Shown here: one piece after another, positions 1 to 5,296 of the stretch
How the letters are laid out: each line of letters starts with the position of its first letter
Numbering within the stretch: position 1 is the stretch's first letter
DNA from: Flavipsychrobacter stenotrophus
GTDB lineage: Bacteria > Bacteroidota > Bacteroidia > Chitinophagales > Chitinophagaceae
NCBI GenBank assembly: GCA_947371715.1
Contig: CANBQQ010000237.1
Location: forward strand, 1 to 5,660
Direction: 5' to 3'
Length of the DNA: 5,660 nt
Notes under the pieces: model-generated
Seen by the model: only the letters and a program-made list of their open reading frames with translations
Told to the model about the DNA's origin: nothing
Database searches by the model: none
Translations under genes and position numbers: made by a program

Positions 1-977
1 CCGGCACGGCCCGTCTCCTGGTAGTACCCTTCTATGTTTTTAGGCACATCGTGGTGAATAACAAAGCGCACATTTGACTTATCAATGCCCATACCGAAGG
101 CAATGGTAGCGACGATCACTTTTACTTCATCTTTCTGAAAGGCTTCCTGTACCCTGCTGCGTTCGTTGGGGTCTATACCGGCGTGGTAATAGGCTGCTTT
201 TATACCCATCGAGTGCAACTTACCTGCTATGTCTTCAGTAGATGCACGAGACAGCGTGTAGATAATACCACAGTCGTTGCGGTGCTTCATAATGTACTCC
301 GCAATACGCGCCATGGTGTTTTGCTTGGGGCGTATGTAGTAGTAGATGTTCGGCCTGTTGAAACTGGATATGAAGACCTTGGCAGAAGGAATATCGAGCT
401 TCTTTATTATATCGTCCTGCGTCAGCTTATCAGCACTGGCCGTTAGTGCTATAACAGGTGTAGTGGGAAAGCACTGTTTGAGTATAGCCAGCTTCAGGTA
501 TTCCGGACGGAAGTCGTGGCCCCATGAGGAGATACAGTGGGCTTCGTCTACTGCAAACAAAGAAGGGTTGAGTCTCCTTAAAAAATCTATGAATGCGCTG
601 CTATTGGCAGGGATACGCTCCGGAGCAATGTAGAGCAATTTCACATTTCCGGCCTGTGCCTGCATGATCACTTCGCGCTGCTCATCGGCAGACTGGGAAG
701 AGTTGAGGAAGGCTGCGTGAATACCATTGGCCAGGAGTGAATCGACCTGGTCTTTCATCAATGCTATAAGCGGAGATACTACTATAGTGATACCCGGCAA
801 TAGCATCGCCGGCAATTGGTAGCAGATACTCTTACCACCACCTGTGGGCATGATGCCCATAACATCGGCACCCGCTAGAACGTTTTGAATAACAGAAAGC
901 TGATCGAGACGAAAATCGTCGTAACCAAAGAAGTGTTTGAGTGCCTGTTTGAGTTTGTCGGTGGTGTAGGTAGCCAT
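1..977 (-). CDS. recQ: ATP-dependent DNA helicase RecQ, N-terminal part (cut by window edge)
   Basis: Superfamily 2 helicase that unwinds DNA 3'-5' using ATP, in recombination and replication-fork repair in the cytoplasm. Reading the minus strand from the ATG at 977-975 gives 325 uninterrupted residues. Visible motifs: RecQ motif 0 around 17-26 (FGYDDFRLDQ, Gln26 expected to read adenine); Walker A 45-50 (TGGGKS, Lys49); motif Ia 67-77 (VSPLIALMKDQ); DEAH box 144-147 followed by the RecQ aromatic-rich loop 148-160 (Trp152, Phe156, Arg157); motif III 177-181 (ALTAS); motif V 290-300 (ATIAFGMGIDK); and the beginning of motif VI (YYQETGRA, 318-325), where the window ends. The zinc-binding/RQC and any HRDC domain lie outside, so subtype (short or long RecQ) cannot be judged. 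There is no Shine-Dalgarno; the leader is T-rich on the coding strand. The spacing and order of motifs follow E. coli RecQ closely, so identity is near certain. Confidence 0.97.
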   Translation of the reverse strand, partial: MATYTTDKLKQALKHFFGYDDFRLDQLSVIQNVLAGADVMGIMPTGGGKSICYQLPAMLLPGITIVVSPLIALMKDQVDSLLANGIHAAFLNSSQSADEQREVIMQAQAGNVKLLYIAPERIPANSSAFIDFLRRLNPSLFAVDEAHCISSWGHDFRPEYLKLAILKQCFPTTPVIALTASADKLTQDDIIKKLDIPSAKVFISSFNRPNIYYYIRPKQNTMARIAEYIMKHRNDCGIIYTLSRASTEDIAGKLHSMGIKAAYYHAGIDPNERSRVQEAFQKDEVKVIVATIAFGMGIDKSNVRFVIHHDVPKNIEGYYQETGRA

Positions 978-1030
978 AGTGACTAAAGTAAAAAATGAAA
1001 AGTAAAAGTAAAAAAAATCTGACGGTTCAC

Positions 1031-1090
1031 GCAAAGAGCGCAAAGGCTATCGCAAAGAAACGCAAAGGTTCTCTTTTTGAGTACGCAAAG
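1031..1090. repeat. Degenerate GCAAAG repeat array
   Basis: Five copies of GCAAAG occur at 1031-1036, 1040-1045, 1052-1057, 1062-1067 and 1085-1090. The first four start 9, 12 and 10 bases apart, close to one helical turn; the fifth lies 23 bases further on. Three of the five are preceded by C. On the minus strand each unit reads CTTTGC, overlapping the TTTG half of a Bacteroidota -7 box. Similar CGCAAAG-rich spacers are, to my knowledge, common in this phylum, but I have not searched for copies. Confidence 0.7.
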
Positions 1091-1254
1091 ATGATATTAG
1101 CGCACGTAAAACTGATATACTCAGCCTTCGATTACAAAACCAAAAAAATACGCGCTTCCGCAAGATTGCTCCATCAATAAATCGGGAACAGGTTGGCTCC
1201 TGCCAATAACAGAGTGCAAATAGTGCCCCCAAAACGAATACGTCCAAAGGTAAG

Positions 1255-1278
1255 ATTGCTTCGCGAAGGGCTCGCAAT
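1255..1278. repeat. Palindromic dispersed-repeat-like element, copy 1
   Basis: ATTGC (1255-1259) can pair with GCAAT (1274-1278). The 14-base interior begins with the perfect palindrome TTCGCGAA (1260-1267). The minus-strand reading, TCATTGCGAGC then CTTCGCGAAGCAATC, resembles interspersed intergenic repeats of the type ATTGCGAG...GAAGCAAT that I recall from several bacterial genomes. The family assignment is from memory, not a search. The stem is short and no T-run follows it, so I do not call it a terminator. Confidence 0.55.
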
Positions 1279-1313
1279 GACACGCCTCTTTTACTTTCTG
1301 TCATTGAATGATG

Positions 1314-1345
1314 ATTGCCGGGCGACCCGAATAACTCCTAGCAAT
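1314..1345. repeat. Palindromic dispersed-repeat-like element, copy 2 (diverged)
   Basis: ATTGC (1314-1318) runs directly into CGGG (1319-1322), then a CGA loop, then CCCG (1326-1329). After an 11-base bulge comes GCAAT (1341-1345). The outer ATTGC/GCAAT arms and the following GA match copy 1, while the interior differs. An 8-base inverted repeat, CAATGACA (1275-1282) with TGTCATTG (1299-1306), lies between the two copies and could fold them together. It sits 20 bases beyond the thioesterase stop codon, so it may fold in that transcript's 3' end. Confidence 0.4.
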
Positions 1346-1364
1346 GAACAACTTGGGTATTTCG

Positions 1365-1823
1365 CTAGACGAACGCCATGCCTGTAACGATAAGGTTGCT
1401 ACCGCCGCGGGCGAGGATCTTGCCTTCCATGTCGTAAACGTGGCACTCTACGTTGATGATCTTTTTACCTGACCGCATCACTTTGGAATCTACACGCAGG
1501 CGCTGACCGGCGCTGATAGCATAGAGGAAATCTACATTGAGTGTAAGCGAGGTATAGTGCATTTCAGTATCCAGGCTTACTATCGCCCAACCAATTGCTT
1601 CATCAATTACGAGGCTCATCATGCCCCCATGTATATTGCCATATGGATTGGTCATTTCTTCCCGCACTTCCATGGTGAGTGTAGCACTGCCCTTCTCTAT
1701 ATGTTCCAGTGTAAATTTCAACCAGTTACCTGCCGGAGAACGGGAGTCAGTAACTTCTTTCCCTTCGTACTTTTCCTTGACCCAGTCCAGTACTTTTCCT
1801 TTCGGTATGTCTTTGTATCCCAT
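1365..1823 (-). CDS. PaaI-like hotdog-fold acyl-CoA thioesterase
   Basis: 152 residues, a typical length for the family. It should be a cytoplasmic hotdog-fold thioesterase, hydrolysing an acyl- or aryl-CoA thioester; the substrate cannot be read from the sequence. The diagnostic stretch is NPYGNIHGG (59-67), followed at residue 74 by Asp in VIDEAIGWA. The His65-to-Asp74 spacing equals that in E. coli PaaI, where the Asp is catalytic, so the active site looks intact. The rest fits the fold: an N-terminal helix (10-20), a strand (46-54), the central helix (65-80), then strands at about 91-102, 107-116, 120-131 and 134-146. The ATG at 1823-1821 is the first residue of the conserved N-terminus, and a -7 promoter box lies 23 bases upstream. 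No Shine-Dalgarno is seen. Neighbours give no pathway clue: recQ is 387 bases downstream, and the membrane protein gene on the same strand ends 163 bases upstream. Confidence 0.88.
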   Translation of the reverse strand: MGYKDIPKGKVLDWVKEKYEGKEVTDSRSPAGNWLKFTLEHIEKGSATLTMEVREEMTNPYGNIHGGMMSLVIDEAIGWAIVSLDTEMHYTSLTLNVDFLYAISAGQRLRVDSKVMRSGKKIINVECHVYDMEGKILARGGSNLIVTGMAFV

Positions 1824-1845
1824 GGTAATTTATTATTTGAGGTTG

Positions 1846-1853
1846 CAAAGATA
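1846..1853 (-). promoter_or_regulatory. Bacteroidota-type -7 box for the thioesterase gene
   Basis: On the minus strand the sequence is TATCTTTG, a full match to the TAnnTTTG consensus of Bacteroidota primary sigma factor promoters. It lies 22 bases before the start codon, which would give a leader of roughly 15-18 bases. No TTTG or TTG is seen at the expected 17-23 base spacing further upstream, so the -33 half is missing or degenerate. Confidence 0.55.
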
Positions 1854-1933
1854 CGGGCGTAGGGGTTGTGATTGTTTGAAGTGTATTTGTCTGAATCAGG
1901 ATGGTCAGAATTTTAAGAAAAGGAGGATAGATT

Positions 1934-1945
1934 TGTGTGCACACA
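1934..1945. promoter_or_regulatory. Perfect 12-base palindrome (possible operator)
   Basis: TGTGTGCACACA is its own reverse complement over 12 bases. It lies in the 163-base spacer upstream of the thioesterase gene, about 80 bases upstream of its -7 box and 41 bases past the stop of the membrane protein gene. Position and symmetry would suit a dimeric regulator's binding site. A single short palindrome can also arise by chance, so this is tentative. Confidence 0.25.
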
Positions 1946-1986
1946 TCCACAGTAGAGATACAACATAGTCGAATTTTTTTAATCGC

Positions 1987-2358
1987 TTATTTGTCTTCCT
2001 GTTCCTTCTCCTGTTCATCATCATCACCCACATGGAGCTTGTGGAAAAAGCGATGGGCAGCGGGAGCAAGGATGAAGCCGATATTAGTGATGAAGACAAC
2101 TCCGCTAAATAAGGCATAGGCGGAAGAGAATATTTTGCCGGATACGTTCTTAACTTCTGCTACGGGGCCCATGCCACTGAGGATCATTGAGCCATTATGC
2201 AGGGCATCGATCCATGGAATATTTGCTATGTAATGATAACCTAAAACACCGATAGCCAGGCAAACACCCAAGATAAGAAAACCAATGCCCATGCTCCTGA
2301 ATATACGGGAGTAAAATACACTTTTGGCGGCTAACGGCTCATGTTTACTCTCGAACAT
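1987..2358 (-). CDS. Small membrane protein resembling a potassium-channel pore domain without a GYG filter
   Basis: I prefer the ATG at 2358-2356 (123 residues) to one 66 bases upstream, because the extra 22 residues look like translated promoter DNA. Seen: a basic, polar N-terminus (1-23), a first membrane helix (about 24-44, GFLILGVCLAIGVLG), a short amphipathic re-entrant-like stretch (48-66, PWIDALHNGSMILSGMGPV), a second membrane helix (about 77-100, AYALFSGVVFITNIGFIL), and a highly charged C-terminal tail (111-123). This helix-P-loop-helix plan, with GK(I/L)F before the second helix, recalls the Ion_trans_2 (two-TM potassium channel) module. However, the filter position reads SGMGP in place of TVGYG, so potassium selectivity is doubtful. 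Function is unknown; it may be a divergent channel or a fold relative. Both ends should face the cytoplasm if the loop is re-entrant. It is divergent from the small gene at 2511 and shares an upstream spacer with it. Confidence 0.75.
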   Translation of the reverse strand: MFESKHEPLAAKSVFYSRIFRSMGIGFLILGVCLAIGVLGYHYIANIPWIDALHNGSMILSGMGPVAEVKNVSGKIFSSAYALFSGVVFITNIGFILAPAAHRFFHKLHVGDDDEQEKEQEDK

Positions 2359-2510
2359 ATGAAAATATACAACAGGTAATAGCCGGATACCTGCGCCGAC
2401 TTTCTGCGATGCTAAAATTACCAAATATTATAGTAGACGCAGTGACAACTTTTGTGCTGGCATAATTTATGTATGTTATTCCATTAAAAACTTCCACAAA
2501 TTCAAAATAT
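2359..2510. promoter_or_regulatory. Divergent promoter region between two small membrane protein genes
   Basis: The 152-base spacer has back-to-back imperfect promoters. Leftward: TTG (complement of 2446-2448), 16 bases, then AATATTTG (complement of 2422-2429), one fixed mismatch to TAnnTTTG. Rightward: TTTG (2451-2454), 17 bases, then TATGTTAT (2472-2479), two fixed mismatches. The two -33 elements are only one or two bases apart. The rightward start would fall near 2485, past the ATG at 2469, which supports the later start of the small gene. Confidence 0.35.
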
Positions 2511-2663
2511 ATGAAAATGTCCAGATTACTCACCTACGCCACAGCAGGAATAATAGTTGGCCTATTATTGGAAAACACATTCCTGGAAGTAAAACAAGAT
2601 ACTGAAGCAAAAGCCCGCAAGCTAAAAAAGAAAGCTGAAGAAATGCTGACGAAGAAAAGCTAA
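2511..2663 (+). CDS. Small single-pass membrane protein, YtxH-like, function unknown
   Basis: 50 residues from the ATG at 2511; a second Met follows two codons on (2517), and an upstream in-frame ATG (2469) would add 14 polar residues and sits inside the likely promoter. Seen: a short basic N-terminus (MKMSR), one membrane helix at about 5-21 (LLTYATAGIIVGLLLEN), then a charged lysine/glutamate-rich helix to the end (AKARKLKKKAEEMLTKKS) with a coiled-coil-like pattern. This resembles small YtxH-type gas-vesicle/stress membrane proteins by layout only; the similarity is too short to claim homology. No Shine-Dalgarno; the bases before the start are A/T-rich (TTCAAAATAT). The coding pattern and divergent promoter argue that it is real, but a 50-codon frame needs conservation evidence. 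Confidence 0.55.
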   Translation: MKMSRLLTYATAGIIVGLLLENTFLEVKQDTEAKARKLKKKAEEMLTKKS

Positions 2664-2665
2664 AA

Positions 2666-2681
2666 CATGTTGTGCAACATG
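2666..2681. repeat. Palindrome after the small membrane protein gene
   Basis: CATGTTG (2666-2672) and CAACATG (2675-2681) are inverted repeats separated by TG. As RNA this gives a 6-bp stem with a GTGC tetraloop, three bases after the stop codon. No T-run follows, so it is at best a transcript-end stabiliser or a protein-binding site. Confidence 0.4.
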
Positions 2682-2690
2682 CTGAAGCAT

Positions 2691-2779
2691 AAAGTGTTTC
2701 GAGCCGCAAGACCTGAAGCACTTTTGTTGTTTTGACAATACACATAAAACAAAGTGCAATCTGATAGATGACTTTGCAC
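2691..2779 (+). promoter_or_regulatory. tex upstream region with competing inverted repeats
   Basis: Four mutually complementary segments alternate: AAAGTG (2691-2696), GCACTTT (2718-2724), AAAGTGC (2751-2757) and ACTTTGCAC (2771-2779). The second can pair with the first (6 bp) or the third (7 bp plus 3 after a bulge). The third can instead pair with the fourth through GTGCA/TGCAC. An 8-base direct repeat CTGAAGCA (2682-2689, 2713-2720) overlaps. Two imperfect -7 boxes are present, TGACTTTG (2769-2776) and TTATTTTG (2809-2816), neither with a convincing -33 element. If transcription begins at either, most of these segments lie upstream of the RNA. Confidence 0.3.
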
Positions 2780-2856
2780 GGGAGTACCATAGGGCAAATT
2801 GTCAGGTTTTATTTTGCAGGCATTCCTTACATTCGCAGCCCAAGAATTGATGCAAT

Positions 2857-5100
2857 ATGTTAGAGTATGTACAGGGCGTAAGTGCCAAATTGAATTTAAG
2901 GAGACAGGATGTTACTGCGGTGTTGGAGTTACTGGCTGAAGGTGCTACCATACCATTTATAGCGCGATATAGAAAAGATAAAACCGGGGCACTGGATGAG
3001 GTGCAGATACAGAATATACAGGATGAAGCGAATGCCCAAAAGGAGTTTGCAGATCGTAAAGCATTTATAGAAAAAACGATCACTGAGCAGGGTAAGATGA
3101 CAGAAACATTGCAGGCAAAAATTGATGCCGCAACAACTGTTTCTGAATTGGAAGATCTTTATCTCCCCTATAAACCTAAGCGCAAAACCAAGGCACAAAC
3201 AGCACGCGAAAATGGACTGGAACCATTGGCCAACCTGCTGCTGGAACAAAAGAACTTTGACATAACCGAGGCAGCAAAAGCTCATATAAACGAGCAGGTA
3301 AAAACAACCGACGAAGCACTACAAGGTGCTCGTGATATCATCTCTGAAATGGTGAATGAACACGCAGAAGTGCGTGCCGGTATGCGCCGGTTGTTTGAAA
3401 GTAAAGCGACCGTGCAAAGCAAGGTGCTGGCCGATAAGGAGCAGGAGGCCATTAAGTATAAAGACTACTATGAGTTTTCTGAGCCTATTTCCAAGATACC
3501 ATCGCACAGGCTGTTAGCCATTATGCGTGGATTTATGGAAGGCGTGTTGCGCATGGCTATTTCGCCGGAGGAAGAAGATGCACTGGCACTGGCAGAGAAA
3601 CATTTTATAACTGCACACAATGATGCTGCGGATCATGTAAAGAAAGCGGTAAGAGACTCATGGAGAAGATTGTTATTGCCTAGTTTGGAGAGTGAATTCA
3701 GGATGTCGCTAAAGGTGAAGGCAGATGAAGAGGCGATCAATGTATTTGCCGAAAATCTGCGCCAATTGTTGCTGAGCTCCCCATTAGGTAGCAAGCGTAT
3801 ACTGGCTATAGACCCGGGTTACAGAACGGGTTGTAAGATAGTATGTCTTGATGAACAGGGCACGCTATTGAAGACCAGCCTGATCTATATACACGAGCCT
3901 AACAGACTGCCTGAAGCAGAGCGTACTATCCGTAACCTGGTACAGACCTACAACCTGCAGTCAGTGGCTATTGGTGATGGTACTGCGGGCAGAGAAACTG
4001 AAGGATTTATCAAAAAACTAAATCTGGGCTTACCTGTATTCCTGGTGAATGAAGATGGTGCGTCCATCTACTCAGCATCGCCGATAGCACGTGAAGAATT
4101 TCCTGATGAAGATATAACAGTACGCGGTGCAGTGAGTATTGGTCGCAGGCTGATGGACCCATTGGCTGAGTTGGTAAAGCTGGACCCCAAGAGTATTGGC
4201 GTAGGTCAGTATCAACATGATGTGAACCAGGTAAGACTAAAGGAACGCCTTGACCAGACAGTTATCAGCTGTGTGAATACGGTGGGTGTGAACCTGAACA
4301 CCGCTAGTAAACACTTGTTATCTTATGTGAGTGGAATAGGGCCATCTATAGCAGAGAACATTATTACTTATAGAAATGAGATAGGCAAGTTTACCAGTCG
4401 CAAGCAGCTGATGAAAGTGCCGCGCCTGGGTAATAAAGCCTTTGAACAGTGTGCAGGATTTTTGCGCATTAAAGAAGGTGAAGACCCGCTGGATGCCAGC
4501 TCGGTGCACCCTGAAGCCTATGCGCTGATAGCGAAGATGGCGAAGGACATTAATGCCGATGTAAAATCGCTGATAGGCAATGCGGATTTGCTGAAGCAAC
4601 TGGAGCCAAAGAAATACATAACTCCTGAAATTGGCGAACATACCCTGCGTGATATCATCAACGAACTGAAGAAGCCGGGACTTGATCCGCGTAGTGAAGT
4701 GCAGCAGTTTGAGTTCGCGGCTATATACTCAATAGAGGATGTACATACAGGTATGATAGTACCCGGTGTGGTCACCAACATTACCCGCTTTGGTGCATTT
4801 GTAGACATAGGCGTGAAACAAGATGGGCTGGTGCATGTATCGGAGATATCGCAGAAGTATATTACTGATCCTAACGAGGTGCTAAAACTAAATCAGCAAG
4901 TGATGGTGAAAGTGACGGAAGTAGACGTGCCACGCAAGCGCATAGCGCTGTCTATAAAGCAAACACAAGAGCCGATAGCAGGTGGAGGAAAAAGGCAAGG
5001 GCCACCGGTGCCAAAGCAACACGATAGTAAACCAAAAGAGGAAGCACCGGTGAGCATGAATGATGCGCTGAGTATGCTGAAAAACAGGTTTTCGAAGTAA
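2857..5100 (+). CDS. tex: Tex family RNA-binding transcriptional accessory protein
   Basis: 747 residues, in line with other Tex proteins (E. coli YhgF is 773). Tex is a cytoplasmic nucleic-acid-binding protein associated with transcription and RNA metabolism; its exact role is unsettled. Domains in order: N-terminal helical Tex_N region (about 1-190; includes IPFIARYRKDKTGALDE and LEDLYLPYKPKRKT); central helical linker; YqgF/RNase H-like domain (about 313-440) with AIDPGYRTG (317-325), GDGTAGRE (373-380), EDGASIYSAS (399-408) and the family hallmark IGVGQYQHDV; helix-hairpin-helix segments (about 480-545, VSGIGPSIAENI and VPRLGNKAFEQ); S1 RNA-binding domain (629-702, GVVTNITRFGAFVDIG, GLVHVSEIS); then a lysine/proline-rich tail. 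The ATG at 2857 starts at the conserved N-terminus; no Shine-Dalgarno. An intrinsic terminator follows 25 bases after the stop, so tex appears to be the end of its unit, and probably monocistronic. Frame is intact throughout. Confidence 0.97.
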   Translation: MLEYVQGVSAKLNLRRQDVTAVLELLAEGATIPFIARYRKDKTGALDEVQIQNIQDEANAQKEFADRKAFIEKTITEQGKMTETLQAKIDAATTVSELEDLYLPYKPKRKTKAQTARENGLEPLANLLLEQKNFDITEAAKAHINEQVKTTDEALQGARDIISEMVNEHAEVRAGMRRLFESKATVQSKVLADKEQEAIKYKDYYEFSEPISKIPSHRLLAIMRGFMEGVLRMAISPEEEDALALAEKHFITAHNDAADHVKKAVRDSWRRLLLPSLESEFRMSLKVKADEEAINVFAENLRQLLLSSPLGSKRILAIDPGYRTGCKIVCLDEQGTLLKTSLIYIHEPNRLPEAERTIRNLVQTYNLQSVAIGDGTAGRETEGFIKKLNLGLPVFLVNEDGASIYSASPIAREEFPDEDITVRGAVSIGRRLMDPLAELVKLDPKSIGVGQYQHDVNQVRLKERLDQTVISCVNTVGVNLNTASKHLLSYVSGIGPSIAENIITYRNEIGKFTSRKQLMKVPRLGNKAFEQCAGFLRIKEGEDPLDASSVHPEAYALIAKMAKDINADVKSLIGNADLLKQLEPKKYITPEIGEHTLRDIINELKKPGLDPRSEVQQFEFAAIYSIEDVHTGMIVPGVVTNITRFGAFVDIGVKQDGLVHVSEISQKYITDPNEVLKLNQQVMVKVTEVDVPRKRIALSIKQTQEPIAGGGKRQGPPVPKQHDSKPKEEAPVSMNDALSMLKNRFSK

Positions 5101-5125
5101 GGAATTATAACAATTGTTTACGCAG

Positions 5126-5164
5126 AGCTTTGACAACTTTTTAGAAAGTTGTGAAAGCTTTTTT
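5126..5164 (+). terminator. Strong intrinsic terminator of tex
   Basis: AGCTTT (5126-5131), G, ACAACTTT (5133-5140), loop TTAG, AAAGTTGT (5145-5152), G, AAAGCT (5154-5159): 14 base pairs with a single G-G mismatch, followed by a T-run to 5164 and then G. It starts 25 bases past the tex stop. There is no T-run on the opposite strand, so it works only rightward. A separate short palindrome AACAATTGTT lies just upstream (5109-5118). Confidence 0.88.
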
Positions 5165-5237
5165 GTTTGGGCAGTCTCAAAGAGAACGGTCAGATGGCAA
5201 TCCCCTTCTTTTTTAGATCCGAAAACAACTTCTCTGG

Positions 5238-5259
5238 GAGACGCAAAATCTTGCGTCTC
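5238..5259. repeat. Palindromic GAGACGCAA/TTGCGTCTC element
   Basis: Two 9-base arms, GAGACGCAA (5238-5246) and TTGCGTCTC (5251-5259), are perfect inverted repeats around a 4-base loop, AATC. One more G-T wobble pair can extend the stem. No T-run follows, so it is not an ordinary intrinsic terminator. I recall very similar GAGACGCAAAAT...TTGCGTCTC palindromes scattered between genes in Bacteroidota and cyanobacteria, which suggests a dispersed repeat, but I have not searched for copies. It lies between the tex terminator and the next gene. Confidence 0.7.
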
Positions 5260-5284
5260 TACGAACGTGTTGCATGAAATCGTT

Positions 5285-5292
5285 TAACTTTA
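5285..5292 (+). promoter_or_regulatory. Possible -7 box immediately before the YkgJ-type gene
   Basis: TAACTTTA matches five of six fixed positions of TAnnTTTG and ends four bases before the ATG at 5297. A start site about 5-7 bases further on would produce a leaderless or nearly leaderless message. The nearest TTG (5270-5272) is only 12 bases upstream, shorter than the usual 17-23, so the promoter call is weak. Confidence 0.25.
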
Positions 5293-5296
5293 TGAA

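Larger units (their letters stand above)
978..1364. other. Gene-free, repeat-rich spacer between recQ and the thioesterase gene
   Basis: This 387-base stretch has no ORF I would defend. It contains, from left to right, an A-rich run at about 986-1018 (the T-rich recQ leader on the minus strand), a cluster of GCAAAG units at 1031-1090, an unremarkable stretch at 1100-1250, and two ATTGC...GCAAT hairpin elements at 1255-1345. Short open frames on both strands here are low-complexity translations of the repeats (for example runs of AKSAKA or SLRALREA) and have no family features. The recQ promoter must lie here, but no complete -33/-7 pair stands out. The best partial -7 box on the minus strand is AACCTTTG (1063-1070), which is itself part of the GCAAAG array. 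Confidence 0.75.

Noticed and set aside
995..1180. 61-codon open frame on the plus strand beside recQ
   Set aside because: Its sequence (runs like AKSAKA and KSKSKK) is the translation of the A-rich tract and the GCAAAG array; no family features, and it overlaps the recQ leader.
1047..1304. 85-codon open frame on the minus strand in the recQ/thioesterase spacer
   Set aside because: It translates the hairpin element (SLRALREA) and the repeat array; low-quality composition and no recognisable domain.
1299..1306. CAATGACA/TGTCATTG inverted repeat as a thioesterase terminator
   Set aside because: The 16-base loop is large, the stem is only 8 bp, and no T-run follows on the minus strand.
1193..1387. 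64-codon open frame on the plus strand running into the thioesterase gene
   Set aside because: It crosses the palindromic repeats and overlaps the 3' end of a well-supported gene on the other strand.
2359..2424. Upstream ATG (2424-2422) as start of the channel-like protein
   Set aside because: It would add 22 residues that overlap the leftward promoter elements; the start at 2358 gives a cleaner N-terminus.
2530..2790. 86-codon cysteine- and leucine-rich frame on the minus strand
   Set aside because: It is antisense to the small membrane protein gene and the tex leader, and its composition is what the complement of lysine/alanine codons produces.
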